Below, one piece after another: positions 55,869 through 64,000 of a DNA stretch of 64,000 nt. Made by a program: the position numbers and the translations under genes. Source of the stretch: Orenia metallireducens (GTDB lineage: Bacteria > Bacillota > Halanaerobiia > Halobacteroidales > Halobacteroidaceae); NCBI RefSeq assembly GCF_003001995.1, contig NZ_PVNB01000011.1, forward strand, positions 1 through 64,000, in the 5' to 3' direction. Numbering within the stretch: position 1 is the first letter of the stretch; each line of letters opens with the position of its first letter. The notes beneath the pieces are model-generated. The model was not told the DNA's origin, searched no databases, and saw only the letters and a program-made list of their open reading frames with translations.

Positions 55869-55892
55869 GAGGATGAGCAGAGATGAGAAGAG
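55869..55892 (+). promoter_or_regulatory. TRAP-like site over the trpD start
   Basis: Five GAG triplets at 55869, 55875, 55880, 55885 and 55890. Four intervals are 6, 5, 5, 5 nt. They include the GGAGG ribosome site and flank the ATG at 55883. More GAG/TAG triplets occur about 40 nt on, at 55931-55945. A bound TRAP ring would block ribosome access. Confidence 0.6.
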
Positions 55893-56908
55893 TGATTAAT
55901 CAGGTGATAAATGGAGAAGATTTATCAATTGAGGAGAGTAGAGAGACGATGGAAGCTATTATGAGTGGTGAAGCTACTGAAGCTCAGATAGCCAGTTTTA
56001 TTACAGCTTTGAGAATGAAGGGTGAGACCATTGAAGAGATAACAGGGGCAGCCTTGGTGATGAGAGAGAAGTCCTCTAAAATAGAGACTAATCAAGAAGT
56101 ATTAGTAGATGTCTGTGGTACTGGTGGGGATAAGCTGAATACTTTTAATATCTCAACTACTACAGCCTTTGTGGTGGCAGCAGCAGGTGTAGCTGTGGCT
56201 AAGCATGGTAACCGTTCAGTCTCTAGTAAGAGTGGGAGTGCTGATTTGTTAGAGAAATTAGGGGTCAATCTCAATCTTTCGCCAGCTCAAGTAGGAAGTT
56301 GCATTGATGAGATTGGGATAGGATTTATGTATGCCCCCGTCTTCCATCAAGCAATGAAGTATGCTATTGGACCAAGAAAAGAGATAGGAGCAAGGACTAT
56401 CTTTAATCTTTTAGGACCTTTGACCAATCCTGCTCAGGCAGAAGTACAGTTATTAGGAGTTTATAGTCCCGAATTAACAGAACCAATTGCTTATGTATTG
56501 AAGAACTTAGGTGTTAAGTCAGCCTTTGTAGTCCATGGAATGCTTGGTTTAGATGAATTATCAACGGTAGGAGAGACTAAGATTAGTCAGCTTAAAGACG
56601 AAGAAGTAAAGACTTATAATCTCCATCCAACAGATTTGGGGCTAGAAGAAACTACTATAGAGGAGTTAGCAGGAGGAAATCCTGAAGAGAATGCTAAGAT
56701 TACTTTAGATATTCTCAAGGGCAAGGTTGATAAGAAGAGGGATATTGTAATCTTAAATGCAGCAGCAGCTTTAGTAGCAGCAGATAAAGCTGAGGGTCTA
56801 GCTGAAGGAATAGAGTTGGCTGCTAAAATAATAGATGAAGGTTTGGCTTTGAAGAAGTTAGAGGAGCTAGTGGATGTAACTAACCGATTGGCTAAGGAGG
56901 TAAGCTAA
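55883..56908 (+). CDS. trpD: Anthranilate phosphoribosyltransferase
   Basis: Attaches phosphoribose from PRPP to anthranilate. 341 aa. The PRPP motif is VDVCGTGGDKLNTFNIST near residue 77, and the anthranilate region KHGNRSVSSKSGSAD is intact. GPRKEIGARTIFNLLGPLTN closes the active site. Start at ATG 55883 lies within a run of GAG triplets. The following trpC starts one base after the stop. Confidence 0.96.
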   Translation: MRRVINQVINGEDLSIEESRETMEAIMSGEATEAQIASFITALRMKGETIEEITGAALVMREKSSKIETNQEVLVDVCGTGGDKLNTFNISTTTAFVVAAAGVAVAKHGNRSVSSKSGSADLLEKLGVNLNLSPAQVGSCIDEIGIGFMYAPVFHQAMKYAIGPRKEIGARTIFNLLGPLTNPAQAEVQLLGVYSPELTEPIAYVLKNLGVKSAFVVHGMLGLDELSTVGETKISQLKDEEVKTYNLHPTDLGLEETTIEELAGGNPEENAKITLDILKGKVDKKRDIVILNAAAALVAADKAEGLAEGIELAAKIIDEGLALKKLEELVDVTNRLAKEVS

Positions 56909-56909
56909 A

Positions 56910-57680
56910 TTGATTTTAGATAAGATAGTTGAACATAAAAAATTAGAAGTAGAGCAGCAGAAACAAGAAGTTAGTTTAGCAGAGTTAAAGCAGAAGATTG
57001 AGACTTTGGAACATACTAGAGATTTTAAAGGTGCTTTAGAGGCTGAGGGAATGAGCCTGATTGCTGAAATTAAGAAGGCTTCACCATCTAAAGGGGTAAT
57101 ACGGGAAGATTTTAATCCTATTGCTATAGCTAAAGAGTATCAACAGGCAGGGGCTAAAGCATTATCGGTCTTAACTGATGAAAAGTTTTTTCAAGGAAAA
57201 TTAGACTATTTAACTGGGGTAAAAGCAGAGGTTGATTTACCTTTGTTAAGAAAAGACTTTATCATTGATCCTTATCAGATTTATCAAGCTAGAGCCTGTG
57301 GTGCTGATGCTATCTTATTGATTGTAGCTATTTTAAGTAAAGAGCAATTAAAGGATTATTTAGCTTTAGCAAAATCTCTAGGATTGGGTGTTCTGGTAGA
57401 GGTTCATAATAGAAAGGAATTGACCCTTGTTTTACAGGAAGATTGTGATATAATTGGAATTAATAATCGAGATTTGAGGGTCTTTGAGGTTGACTTAGCG
57501 ACAACTTTAGGGTTAAAAAGATCGATTCCTAAAGATAAGGTAGTCATCAGTGAAAGTGGGATTAAGAATAGAAATGATGTAGAACTGCTGGCTGACCATG
57601 GGATTGATGGTATTCTAGTAGGAGAGGCACTGATGAGAAGTACTAATATCTCTACTAAGATAGGTGAGCTAGTAGGATGA
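56910..57680 (+). CDS. trpC: Indole-3-glycerol phosphate synthase
   Basis: TIM-barrel enzyme that closes the indole ring. 256 aa. IAEIKKASPSKGVI supplies the catalytic Lys and substrate-phosphate contacts, LRKDFIIDPYQIYQARACGAD the second Lys, and NNRDLRVFEVD and SESGIK the later loops. Start is TTG, 9 nt after AAGGAGG inside the end of trpD. It overlaps trpF by ATGA. Confidence 0.95.
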   Translation: MILDKIVEHKKLEVEQQKQEVSLAELKQKIETLEHTRDFKGALEAEGMSLIAEIKKASPSKGVIREDFNPIAIAKEYQQAGAKALSVLTDEKFFQGKLDYLTGVKAEVDLPLLRKDFIIDPYQIYQARACGADAILLIVAILSKEQLKDYLALAKSLGLGVLVEVHNRKELTLVLQEDCDIIGINNRDLRVFEVDLATTLGLKRSIPKDKVVISESGIKNRNDVELLADHGIDGILVGEALMRSTNISTKIGELVG

Positions 57681-58282
57681 CAAAAGTTAAAATCTGTGGG
57701 ATTACTAATTTAGATGATGCTAAAGTGGCTGTTGAATATGGGGCAGATTATTTAGGCTTTATCTTTGCTAAGAGTCCTAGAAAGGTCAGTCCTTATAAGG
57801 TAAAGGAGATTATTGAGCAGTTACCAGAGGATGTTAAGAAGGTAGGGGTCTTTGCCAATCAGTCTTTAGAAGAGATAGCAGAGGTAATTAGTAGCTGTTC
57901 CTTAGATTATTTGCAGCTTCATGGTGATGAGAGTCCAGAATATTGTCAGGAGTTTAACATACCAGTTATTAAGGTTTTTAGAGTCAAAGATGAAAGCTAT
58001 TTAGAGCAGTTAAAGGAGTATCAGGTTGATAAATATCTACTTGATACCTACCATCCTAATAAGCTGGGGGGAGTAGGTAAAACCTTTAATTGGGAGCTTG
58101 CTAAACTGGCTAAAGAATATGGAGAAATTATCATTGCTGGTGGTTTAAATCCTGCCAATGTCAAGCAAGCAATAGACTCAGTCAATCCTTATGGAGTAGA
58201 TGTTAGTAGTGGAGTTGAAGCCCAAGCTGGAATTAAAGATAAGAAGAGATTAGAAGAGTTTATTAGAAGAGTAAAGAAGTAA
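57677..58282 (+). CDS. trpF: Phosphoribosylanthranilate isomerase
   Basis: Amadori isomerase of 201 aa, TIM barrel. KICGITNLDDA contains the catalytic Cys, LLDTYHPNKLGGVGKTFNW includes the catalytic Asp, and IIAGGLNPANV and GVDVSSGVE hold the phosphate. It overlaps trpC by four bases. The next gene is separated by a 103-nt gap with an inverted repeat and a TRAP-like array. Confidence 0.95.
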   Translation: MTKVKICGITNLDDAKVAVEYGADYLGFIFAKSPRKVSPYKVKEIIEQLPEDVKKVGVFANQSLEEIAEVISSCSLDYLQLHGDESPEYCQEFNIPVIKVFRVKDESYLEQLKEYQVDKYLLDTYHPNKLGGVGKTFNWELAKLAKEYGEIIIAGGLNPANVKQAIDSVNPYGVDVSSGVEAQAGIKDKKRLEEFIRRVKK

Positions 58283-58350
58283 GAGTGTGTAGTATGAGTG
58301 TGATTTCAAAATAAAACTTTAGATTTGTATTTTAACCCTCACACAGACAC
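58283..58350 (+). repeat. Intergenic inverted repeat upstream of trpB
   Basis: GAGTGTGTAGTATGAGTGTG on the left faces CCTCACACAGACACTT on the right. Similar in make-up to 24803-24880. Confidence 0.55.
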
Positions 58351-58367
58351 TTATAATAAAAAATAAT

Positions 58368-58410
58368 TAGAGGAGATGAGAAGAGATGAGTGTAGAGTTA
58401 AAGAGAAGAG
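58368..58410 (+). promoter_or_regulatory. TRAP-like array over the trpB start
   Basis: Triplets TAG 58368, GAG 58373, 58378, 58383, 58388, TAG 58393, GAG 58403 and 58408 all fall on one 5-nt register with a single vacancy at 58398. Eight of nine positions are filled. The array covers the GGAG ribosome site, the ATG at 58386 and the first eight codons. Strong candidate for TRAP-mediated repression of trpB translation. Confidence 0.75.
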
Positions 58411-59579
58411 GTCAATTTGGTGAATTTGGTGGTAAGTATGTACCAGAGTTGGTGATTTCGGCTTTAGATGAGCTAGATGAGGCTTATGCTAAGTATAAGG
58501 ATGACCCAGAATTTCAAGAGGAATTGGACTATTATTTAAAGCATTATGTAGGGCGAGCTAATCCATTATATTATGCAGAACTTTTGACTAAAAAATTAGG
58601 TGGCGCAAAGGTCTATTTAAAACGTGAAGACCTGAATCATACTGGGGCACATAAGATTAATAATGCCTTAGGTCAGGTTTTATTGGCTAAACGGATGGGT
58701 AAGAAGAGAATTATAGCTGAAACAGGGGCAGGACAGCATGGTGTAGCTACGGCTACTGTAGCAGCAATGTTTGGTATGGAATGTGAAGTCTTTATGGGAG
58801 CAGAGGATGTAGAGCGTCAAGCCCTGAATGTATTTAGGATGAAACTCTTAGGTGCTAAGGTAACTCCAGTGACAGAAGGGACAGCTACTCTAAGTGATGC
58901 TATAGATGTTGCCTTTAGAAACTGGGTAGAGAGAATAGAAGATACCTTCTATTTATTTGGTACAGCAGCAGGTCCTCATCCTTATCCTACAATCGTAAGG
59001 GATTTTCAAGCAATAATTGGTCAAGAAGTTAAAGAGCAGATTTTAGAAGCAGAGGATAGGTTACCTGATTATTTAGTGGCTTGTGTTGGTGGAGGAAGTA
59101 ATGCTATTGGTTTGTTCTATCCATTTGTTGAAGATAAGGATGTTAAGATGATTGGTGTAGAGGCAGCTGGACATGGTGTAGATACTGATAAGCATGCTGC
59201 TACCTTAACCAAAGGTACTAAAGGTATCATTCATGGTGTTAAGACCTATGTCTTACAGGATGAATATGGTCAGATTCTTCCAGCATATTCTATTTCCGCA
59301 GGGTTAGATTACCCAGGTGTTGGTCCTGAACATAGTTATCTTAGAGATATTAATCGAGCTGAGTATGTCTCAGTTACTGATCAAGAGGCTTTAGAAGCTT
59401 TTCAGTTATTGTCTGAATTAGAAGGAATTATTCCAGCTTTAGAAAGCTCTCATGCTGTAGCTTATACTTTAAAGTTGGCAAAAGAACTTAAAGAGGATCA
59501 GATTATAGTTGTCAACCTCTCTGGTCGTGGTGACAAAGATGTATATACTGTAGCAGATAATTTAGGAATTGAGTTATAG
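58386..59579 (+). CDS. trpB: Tryptophan synthase beta chain, copy 1
   Basis: Condenses indole with serine to tryptophan, PLP-dependent, in complex with TrpA. 397 aa. PLP Lys is in [13 protein letters not shown], catalytic Glu in AETGAGQHG, phosphate loop GGGSNAIG, and the late LSGRGDKD. The COMM-domain segment [10 protein letters not shown] has Ser where enteric TrpB has Lys167. Highly similar to the second copy at 60576, including its upstream GAG array. The downstream methyltransferase-like gene starts 7 nt after the stop. Confidence 0.95.
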   Translation: MSVELKRRGQFGEFGGKYVPELVISALDELDEAYAKYKDDPEFQEELDYYLKHYVGRANPLYYAELLTKKLGGAKVYLKREDLNHTGAHKINNALGQVLLAKRMGKKRIIAETGAGQHGVATATVAAMFGMECEVFMGAEDVERQALNVFRMKLLGAKVTPVTEGTATLSDAIDVAFRNWVERIEDTFYLFGTAAGPHPYPTIVRDFQAIIGQEVKEQILEAEDRLPDYLVACVGGGSNAIGLFYPFVEDKDVKMIGVEAAGHGVDTDKHAATLTKGTKGIIHGVKTYVLQDEYGQILPAYSISAGLDYPGVGPEHSYLRDINRAEYVSVTDQEALEAFQLLSELEGIIPALESSHAVAYTLKLAKELKEDQIIVVNLSGRGDKDVYTVADNLGIEL

Positions 59580-59586
59580 ATGTGTA

Positions 59587-60273
59587 ATGGAAATTAAATA
59601 TGAATCAGTTGTTCCCTGGGGTAGAACCTTTGAGGAATATGTAGATATGTTTAATTTAACTGAGGTAGATTTGGATAAATCTATCCTAGGCTGTGGAGAT
59701 GGTCCAGCAAGCTTTAATTATACTATGAAAGAAAAAGGGAAAGAAATAATATCAATTGACCCTATATATCAGTTTACTAATGACGATATTGCAAAGCGAA
59801 TTGATGAAACCTACCAAGATGTTATCGAGCAGACTGAACAGAATAAGGATAAATTTATTTGGACTACAATAAAAGATGTAGAAGATTTAGGTAGGATTAG
59901 AATGTCGGCAATGGAAAAATTCTTAGCAGATTATGATCTAGGAAAGCAAGAAAATAGATATCTTTATGCGATGCTACCAAATCTGCCCTTTGAAGATAAG
60001 CAATTTGATTTAGCATTATCATCACATTTTCTATTCTTATATACTGATAATCTATCTCTGGAATTTCATATAGAAGCAATAGATGAGATGCTACGTGTAG
60101 CAAGAGAGGTTAGGATATTTCCTTTGTTAGATTTAAATGGGGTAAGATCATTATATGTAGATGAAGTTATCAATAAATATAGTGAAATAGGTTATTCTGT
60201 TAATGAAGTTATAGTAGATTATGAGTTCCAAAAAGGTGGAAATACAATGTTAAAGATGGCTCAGAAGAGATAA
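59587..60273 (+). CDS. Putative SAM-dependent methyltransferase between the trpB copies
   Basis: 228 aa. LDKSILGCGDGPASFNYTMK resembles motif I of class I methyltransferases (Gly-rich loop), ISIDPIY the acidic end of strand 2, and LPFEDKQFDLALSSHFLFLY motif IV-V. Substrate unknown. ATG 59587 is taken as the start although no strong ribosome site is visible. A TTG at 59569 would overlap trpB. Position inside the trp operon may be accidental or may mark modification of a tryptophan-derived or indole compound. Confidence 0.65.
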   Translation: MEIKYESVVPWGRTFEEYVDMFNLTEVDLDKSILGCGDGPASFNYTMKEKGKEIISIDPIYQFTNDDIAKRIDETYQDVIEQTEQNKDKFIWTTIKDVEDLGRIRMSAMEKFLADYDLGKQENRYLYAMLPNLPFEDKQFDLALSSHFLFLYTDNLSLEFHIEAIDEMLRVAREVRIFPLLDLNGVRSLYVDEVINKYSEIGYSVNEVIVDYEFQKGGNTMLKMAQKR

Positions 60274-60562
60274 GAGAACCATAGTATTTAATTATTTGTT
60301 ATGATGGGGTTTAATTTATTGGAAGATAATCTTGATTTTTTAATGTAGATGATTATAGAGCGAAATTTTGATATGGCGTTGTATAGAGATATTAAGACAG
60401 TAATGAGTAATGAGTGACAAGTGATGAGAAGAGCTTCTTACTCGTTATCTGTCACTCGTCACTGATTACTAAAGTGTCGCTATATAACTATTATGTCTCA
60501 CTTTAGAATTGAATATCTACAATTAAAACTAACACAATATATTAACTTAAAATCAAAATAAG
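60274..60562 (+). other. Intergenic region before the second trpB
   Basis: Gene-free. At 60404-60475 AGTAATGAGTGACAAGTGAT faces ATCTGTCACTCGTCACTGAT plus TACT, an imperfect inverted repeat of the GTGACGAGTAAC family. No terminator and no confident promoter seen, so read-through from trpB copy 1 is possible. Confidence 0.6.
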
Positions 60563-60587
60563 GAGATGAGAAGAGATGAGTGCAGAG
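60563..60587 (+). promoter_or_regulatory. TRAP-like site over the second trpB start
   Basis: GAG triplets at 60563, 60568, 60573 and 60578 in strict 5-nt register, then CAG at 60583 and GAG at 60585. They overlap the ribosome site and ATG 60576. The words match those before trpB copy 1 (GGAGATGAGAAGAGATGAG), so the control site seems to have been duplicated along with the gene. Confidence 0.6.
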
Positions 60588-61775
60588 TTAAAAGATAATG
60601 TTAAAGGATTATTTGGTGAATTTGGTGGTAAGTATGTTCCAGAATTGATTATTCCAGCTTTAGAAGAGCTAGAAGAGGCTTATGATAAATATAAGGATGA
60701 CCCGGAATTTCAAGAGGAGTTTAACTATTATTTAAAACAGTATGTAGGGCGAGCTAATCCATTATATTATGCAGAGCGTTTAACTAAAAAGCTAGGTGGA
60801 GCTAAGATTTACTTAAAGCGTGAAGACTTAAATCATATGGGAGCCCATAAGATCAATAATGCTTTAGGTCAAGTTCTATTAGCTAAAAGAATGGGTAAAA
60901 AGAGAGTTATAGCTGAAACGGGAGCAGGGCAGCATGGTGTAGCAACAGCTACTGTAGCCGCAATGTTTGGTATGGAATGCGAAATTTTTATGGGAGCAGA
61001 GGATGTTAAGCGTCAAGCTTTAAATGTATTTAGAATGAAGTTGTTAGGTGCTAAAGTAACTTCAGTTACAGATGGTACTCAAACTCTAAGTGATGCAGTA
61101 GATGCTGCCTTAAGAAACTGGGTAGAGAGAATTGATGATACCTTTTATCTATTAGGTTCTGCTGTAGGTCCACATCCATATCCAACAATAGTTCGTGATT
61201 TCCAATCAATGATTGGTGAAGAGGCTAAAGAGCAGATTCTTGAACAAGAAGGAAGATTACCTGATTATCTAGTAGCCTGTGTTGGTGGAGGAAGTAATGC
61301 TATAGGATTATTTTATCCATTTGTTGAAGATAAGGATGTCAAGATGATTGGTGTAGAGGCAGCGGGATTAGGTGTAGATACTGATAAGCATGCTGCAACG
61401 ATGGCTAAAGGAAGAAAAGGTGTTATCCATGGTTTTAAGACCTATGTACTACAAGATGATAATGGTCAGATTATGCCAGTTCACTCTATCTCAGCAGGAT
61501 TAGATTATCCAGGTGTAGGACCAGAACATAGTTATCTTAAGGATATTGGCAGAGCAGAATATGTATCAGTTACCGATGATGAAGCTGTCAATGCCTTCCA
61601 AGTATTATGTGAAAGTGAAGGAATCATTCCAGCTTTAGAGAGTTCTCATGCAATTGCCCATGTTCTAAAATTGGCTCCGGAATTAGATCAAGATCAAGTT
61701 ATTATTATGAACCTATCTGGAAGAGGAGATAAGGATGTTTATACCTTAGCAGATAGATTAGGAGTAGAATTATAA
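60576..61775 (+). CDS. trpB: Tryptophan synthase beta chain, copy 2
   Basis: 399 aa, clearly a duplicate of copy 1. All core residues are kept: Lys in [10 protein letters not shown], Glu in [33 protein letters not shown] and LSGRGDKD. Differences include HMGAHK for [16 protein letters not shown] for [10 protein letters not shown], and a changed N-terminus. It lies directly before trpA, so it is the likely partner of TrpA, while copy 1 may act alone or with it. Both copies look functional. Confidence 0.94.
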   Translation: MSAELKDNVKGLFGEFGGKYVPELIIPALEELEEAYDKYKDDPEFQEEFNYYLKQYVGRANPLYYAERLTKKLGGAKIYLKREDLNHMGAHKINNALGQVLLAKRMGKKRVIAETGAGQHGVATATVAAMFGMECEIFMGAEDVKRQALNVFRMKLLGAKVTSVTDGTQTLSDAVDAALRNWVERIDDTFYLLGSAVGPHPYPTIVRDFQSMIGEEAKEQILEQEGRLPDYLVACVGGGSNAIGLFYPFVEDKDVKMIGVEAAGLGVDTDKHAATMAKGRKGVIHGFKTYVLQDDNGQIMPVHSISAGLDYPGVGPEHSYLKDIGRAEYVSVTDDEAVNAFQVLCESEGIIPALESSHAIAHVLKLAPELDQDQVIIMNLSGRGDKDVYTLADRLGVEL

Positions 61776-61815
61776 AGATTAAATAATAAAAATAATATGT
61801 AGGAGTTGACTTATA

Positions 61816-62619
61816 GTGAGTAGAATTGCTACTACTTTTGCTAGATTGCAGGATCAAGGACAACAAGCCTTTATTCCTTTTTTGATGACCGGTGACCCTA
61901 CTTTAGAGTTAACTAAAGAGTTGGTCTTGGAGGCTGAAAGAAATGGAGCAGATATAATAGAGTTAGGGATTCCTTTTTCTAATCCTTTGGCAGATGGACC
62001 TACTATTCAAAGAGCAGGAAAGAGAAGTTTAGCCCATAGAACTAACTTAAAAGATATTTTTAAGTTAGTTAAAGAGATTAGAACTGAGAGTCAAATTCCA
62101 ATAGTTTTAATGGGATACTTTAATTCTATCTTTAATTATGGTTTAGAAAGACTAATCAACAGCTGTGAAGAGGTTGGTGTAGATGGTCTGATTATTCCTG
62201 ACTTGCCGATGGGTGAAGATGAGGAATTAAGAGCTTTAAGTAATGAGGTAGATATTATTTCATTAGTAGCTTTAAATAGTTCTCCAAAGCGAATCAAAGA
62301 GTTAGCAGAGAATTCACAAGGATTTATCTATGCAGTGGCTACTTTAGGGACTACAGGAGAGAGAGGAGAGGTCTCTAAAGAGGTAAAGGCAAAAGTAGAA
62401 GAGATTAAATCTTTAACTTCTACCCCAGTAGCAGTTGGTTTTGGAATCTCTAAGCCAGAACATGTCAAAGAGGTTGCCTCCTTTGCAGATGGGGCTATTG
62501 TTGGTAGTGCTATTATTAAGAGGTTAGAGGATAATTTGGAATTACTTCCAGAGAGTGAAGCTGAGTTCATTAATAGTGTAGGGGAGATTGTTTCAACTTT
62601 GACTTCTCCTCTTAATTAA
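61816..62619 (+). CDS. trpA: Tryptophan synthase alpha chain
   Basis: Cleaves indole-3-glycerol phosphate to indole, which passes to TrpB. 267 aa, TIM barrel. The catalytic Glu and Asp lie in IELGIPFSNPLADGPTIQ. Asp60 of LADG is intact but the residue equal to Asp56 is Asn. The usual TGVTG loop is LGTTGERG. GFIYAVATLG and GFGISKPEHV hold the phosphate. GTG start with AGGAG 10 nt upstream. Last gene of the trp operon, followed by a terminator. Confidence 0.95.
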   Translation: MSRIATTFARLQDQGQQAFIPFLMTGDPTLELTKELVLEAERNGADIIELGIPFSNPLADGPTIQRAGKRSLAHRTNLKDIFKLVKEIRTESQIPIVLMGYFNSIFNYGLERLINSCEEVGVDGLIIPDLPMGEDEELRALSNEVDIISLVALNSSPKRIKELAENSQGFIYAVATLGTTGERGEVSKEVKAKVEEIKSLTSTPVAVGFGISKPEHVKEVASFADGAIVGSAIIKRLEDNLELLPESEAEFINSVGEIVSTLTSPLN

Positions 62620-62647
62620 TTAAAAGTCTAATTTACTTATATTATTT

Positions 62648-62679
62648 AAAGGGTAGTCCAATTTGGATTACCCTTTTTA
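62648..62679 (+). terminator. Terminator of the trp operon
   Basis: AAAGGGTAGTCC pairs with GGATTACCCTTT over AATTT (one G-T pair), followed by T residues. Resembles the one after valS. Confidence 0.9.
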
Positions 62680-63291
62680 ATGAATTTTTATAATTAATAT
62701 TGATTAATTATGCAGCTAAACTTCCGTAATTTGTATGTATATTTTAGTATAAATTCTTTAAATTTAAAACCTGATTATATTGCTTTAATAATTGAGAATA
62801 ATTTATAAATCTTTTGTTATAATTGAAATAATGATGACGTAAGGGGCTTCTTTTGGATGAAATTGTCTTTGTAAGAAAGCTTATAACCAAGAGTAAAAAT
62901 AGTTTTAATTATAAATAAAATCTGAAAATTTAATATACTAAAGTTGCAATTTATTCATTTTGTGTTATAATAAGACCAGCATTTAAAAATAATGTTTATT
63001 TAAAATTTTTACATAATCGTTTTGAAATTATTAATTTGGTTTATAATAATAAAGTCAGGAAATATCAAATTGCCCTTTGACTTTAGTATAAATTAAAAAT
63101 ATCGGGGTAAATAACTAATATATAATAGATTACATCTAAAGAATAAAATCTCTTTGGTTTCTAATAAAATTAGATTAATTGAGGATTAGAGAGTAATAGT
63201 TTCATGCACTTAAATTTTTATTAAATTAAGTAGACTGAAATATTATTCATTGGGATAATTTCTATCCTTTAATTTAGTGAGGTGAAGAAGA
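62680..63291 (+). other. Gene-free region upstream of accD
   Basis: About 610 bp, very AT-rich, no gene seen. It contains a likely promoter at 62944-62971 and an inverted pair AAAGTCA (63052-63058) and TGACTTT (63077-63083), with TTGACT nearby, which could be an operator. No FapR-type palindrome recognised. Confidence 0.6.
62944..62971 (+). promoter_or_regulatory. Likely promoter upstream of accD
   Basis: TTGCAA at 62944-62949 and TATAAT at 62966-62971 with 16-nt spacing. It is 320 bp from the accD start, which would give a long leader. Confidence 0.5.
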
Positions 63292-64000
63292 GTGTTAAAA
63301 GATTTCTTTGGGAAATCTAAGTATGTTACTGTTGAACGGAAGAGTAGACCTAGCAGAAGAAGCTCGGAAGTTGAAGGGTCTGGCAAAGAGGGCAGAAAAG
63401 AGATGCCAGATGACTTATGGACTAAGTGTAAAGAGTGTAAGGAGATTATTTTTAATAAGAAATTGGCTGAGAACTTAAAGGTTTGTCCAAGTTGTGGTAA
63501 GCATTTTAGATTAACTGCTACTGAAAGGATATCATTATTGATTGATGAAGGCAAATTTGAAGAGTATGATGCTAATTTAGAAGCGATAAATCCATTAGAT
63601 TTTCCTAACTATGAAGAGAAGGTGGAAAAGTATCAAAGAAAGACTGGTTTAAAGGATGCAGTTATTACTGGTATTGGCGATATAAATGGTCATACTGTCT
63701 CTTTAGCTGCACTAGATTCAAGATTTCTAATGGGAAGTATGAACTCAGTTGTTGGTGAGAAGCTTACCCGTGCTATTGAAAGGGCTATTGACCAAGAGTT
63801 GCCTTTAATTATTGTTGCTGGTGGCGGTGGTGGTGCTAGAATGTATGAAGGAATGCTTTCTTTGATGCAGATGGCAAAAACCAGTGTTGCTTTAAAGCAG
63901 CTTGAGCAAGCAGGGCAATTATTTATATCTATTTTAACTGATCCAACTTACGGTGGGATTTCAGCTAGTTTTGCTTCCTTAGGTGATATCAATATTGCTG
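63292..64000 (+). CDS. accD: Acetyl-CoA carboxylase carboxyltransferase subunit beta (partial, runs off the window)
   Basis: Transfers carboxyl from biotin to acetyl-CoA, the first step of fatty acid synthesis. 236 codons are visible without a stop. The N-terminal zinc ribbon CKEC...CPSC (about residues 45-70) and the crotonase-like start [31 protein letters not shown] and [18 protein letters not shown] are diagnostic. GTG start at 63292, 7 nt after GAGGTG. The antisense frame over 63243-63554 is a shadow of this gene. Confidence 0.95.
   Translation, partial: MLKDFFGKSKYVTVERKSRPSRRSSEVEGSGKEGRKEMPDDLWTKCKECKEIIFNKKLAENLKVCPSCGKHFRLTATERISLLIDEGKFEEYDANLEAINPLDFPNYEEKVEKYQRKTGLKDAVITGIGDINGHTVSLAALDSRFLMGSMNSVVGEKLTRAIERAIDQELPLIIVAGGGGGARMYEGMLSLMQMAKTSVALKQLEQAGQLFISILTDPTYGGISASFASLGDINIA

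Overview
The window comes from a low-GC, anaerobic, spore-forming Firmicute with an outer membrane. It is best matched by the Halanaerobiales (Halobacteroidaceae, Orenia-like). This placement is inference from gene content, not a database result. Supporting clues are strong AT bias, AGGAGG-type ribosome binding sites, many TTG/GTG starts, sporulation genes ytrH/ytrI next to dnaE, a two-subunit Fe-S fumarase, and a TolC-like outer-membrane channel plus a small beta-barrel protein in an otherwise clostridial gene set. Nearly all genes are on the + strand.

Layout. 1-7335: a ribose uptake cassette (rbsR-rbsK-rbsD-rbsA-rbsC-rbsB) with a strong promoter, twin operators and a leader terminator. It is followed by a decayed IS30-type transposase and a dispersed repeat. 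The cassette lies between two copies of a 169-bp direct repeat that holds the pabA upstream region and 5' end, so it looks like an insertion at the pabA locus. 7336-12809: p-aminobenzoate/folate operon pabA-pabB-pabC-folE-folP-folB-folK. 12905-20786: a metallo-hydrolase, then an ABC permease, ATPase, lipoprotein adaptor and TolC-like channel that together look like a tripartite export system, and an outer-membrane protein. 21086-25432: cupin, two metallo-hydrolases, a possible PD-(D/E)XK protein, and fumarase alpha/beta. 25624-28645: rph, rdgB, a phosphodiesterase and five tRNA genes (Pro, Gly, Arg, Gly, Arg). 29279-40581: proteostasis block tig-clpP-clpX-lonB-lon-ysxC, then a T-box-controlled valS. 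40793-52231: chemoreceptor, typA, aminotransferase, divergent ytrH/ytrI, dnaE, a PgpA-like gene and a hexapeptide-repeat protein. 52351-62619: a DUF368 transporter, the TRAP gene mtrB, and trpE-G-D-C-F-B-(methyltransferase-like)-B2-A. The window ends inside accD.

The most interesting system is the trp region. mtrB encodes TRAP, the tryptophan-activated RNA-binding 11-mer, and stands directly upstream of the trp operon. The leader between mtrB and trpE holds ten GAG/UAG triplets, nearly all on a 5-nt period, followed by an intrinsic terminator. Further GAG/UAG arrays in the same 5-nt register cover the ribosome binding sites or starts of trpE (with a 15-codon upstream ORF), trpD, and both trpB copies. 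This points to one attenuation site plus several internal translational TRAP sites within one operon. The tandem trpB genes share the array and flank a methyltransferase-like gene.

Other notable points are an ATT initiation codon inferred for rbsR, a MITE-like repeat in three places (one inside a duplicated tRNA block), and many intergenic inverted repeats built of simple words such as GTGACGAGTAAC.
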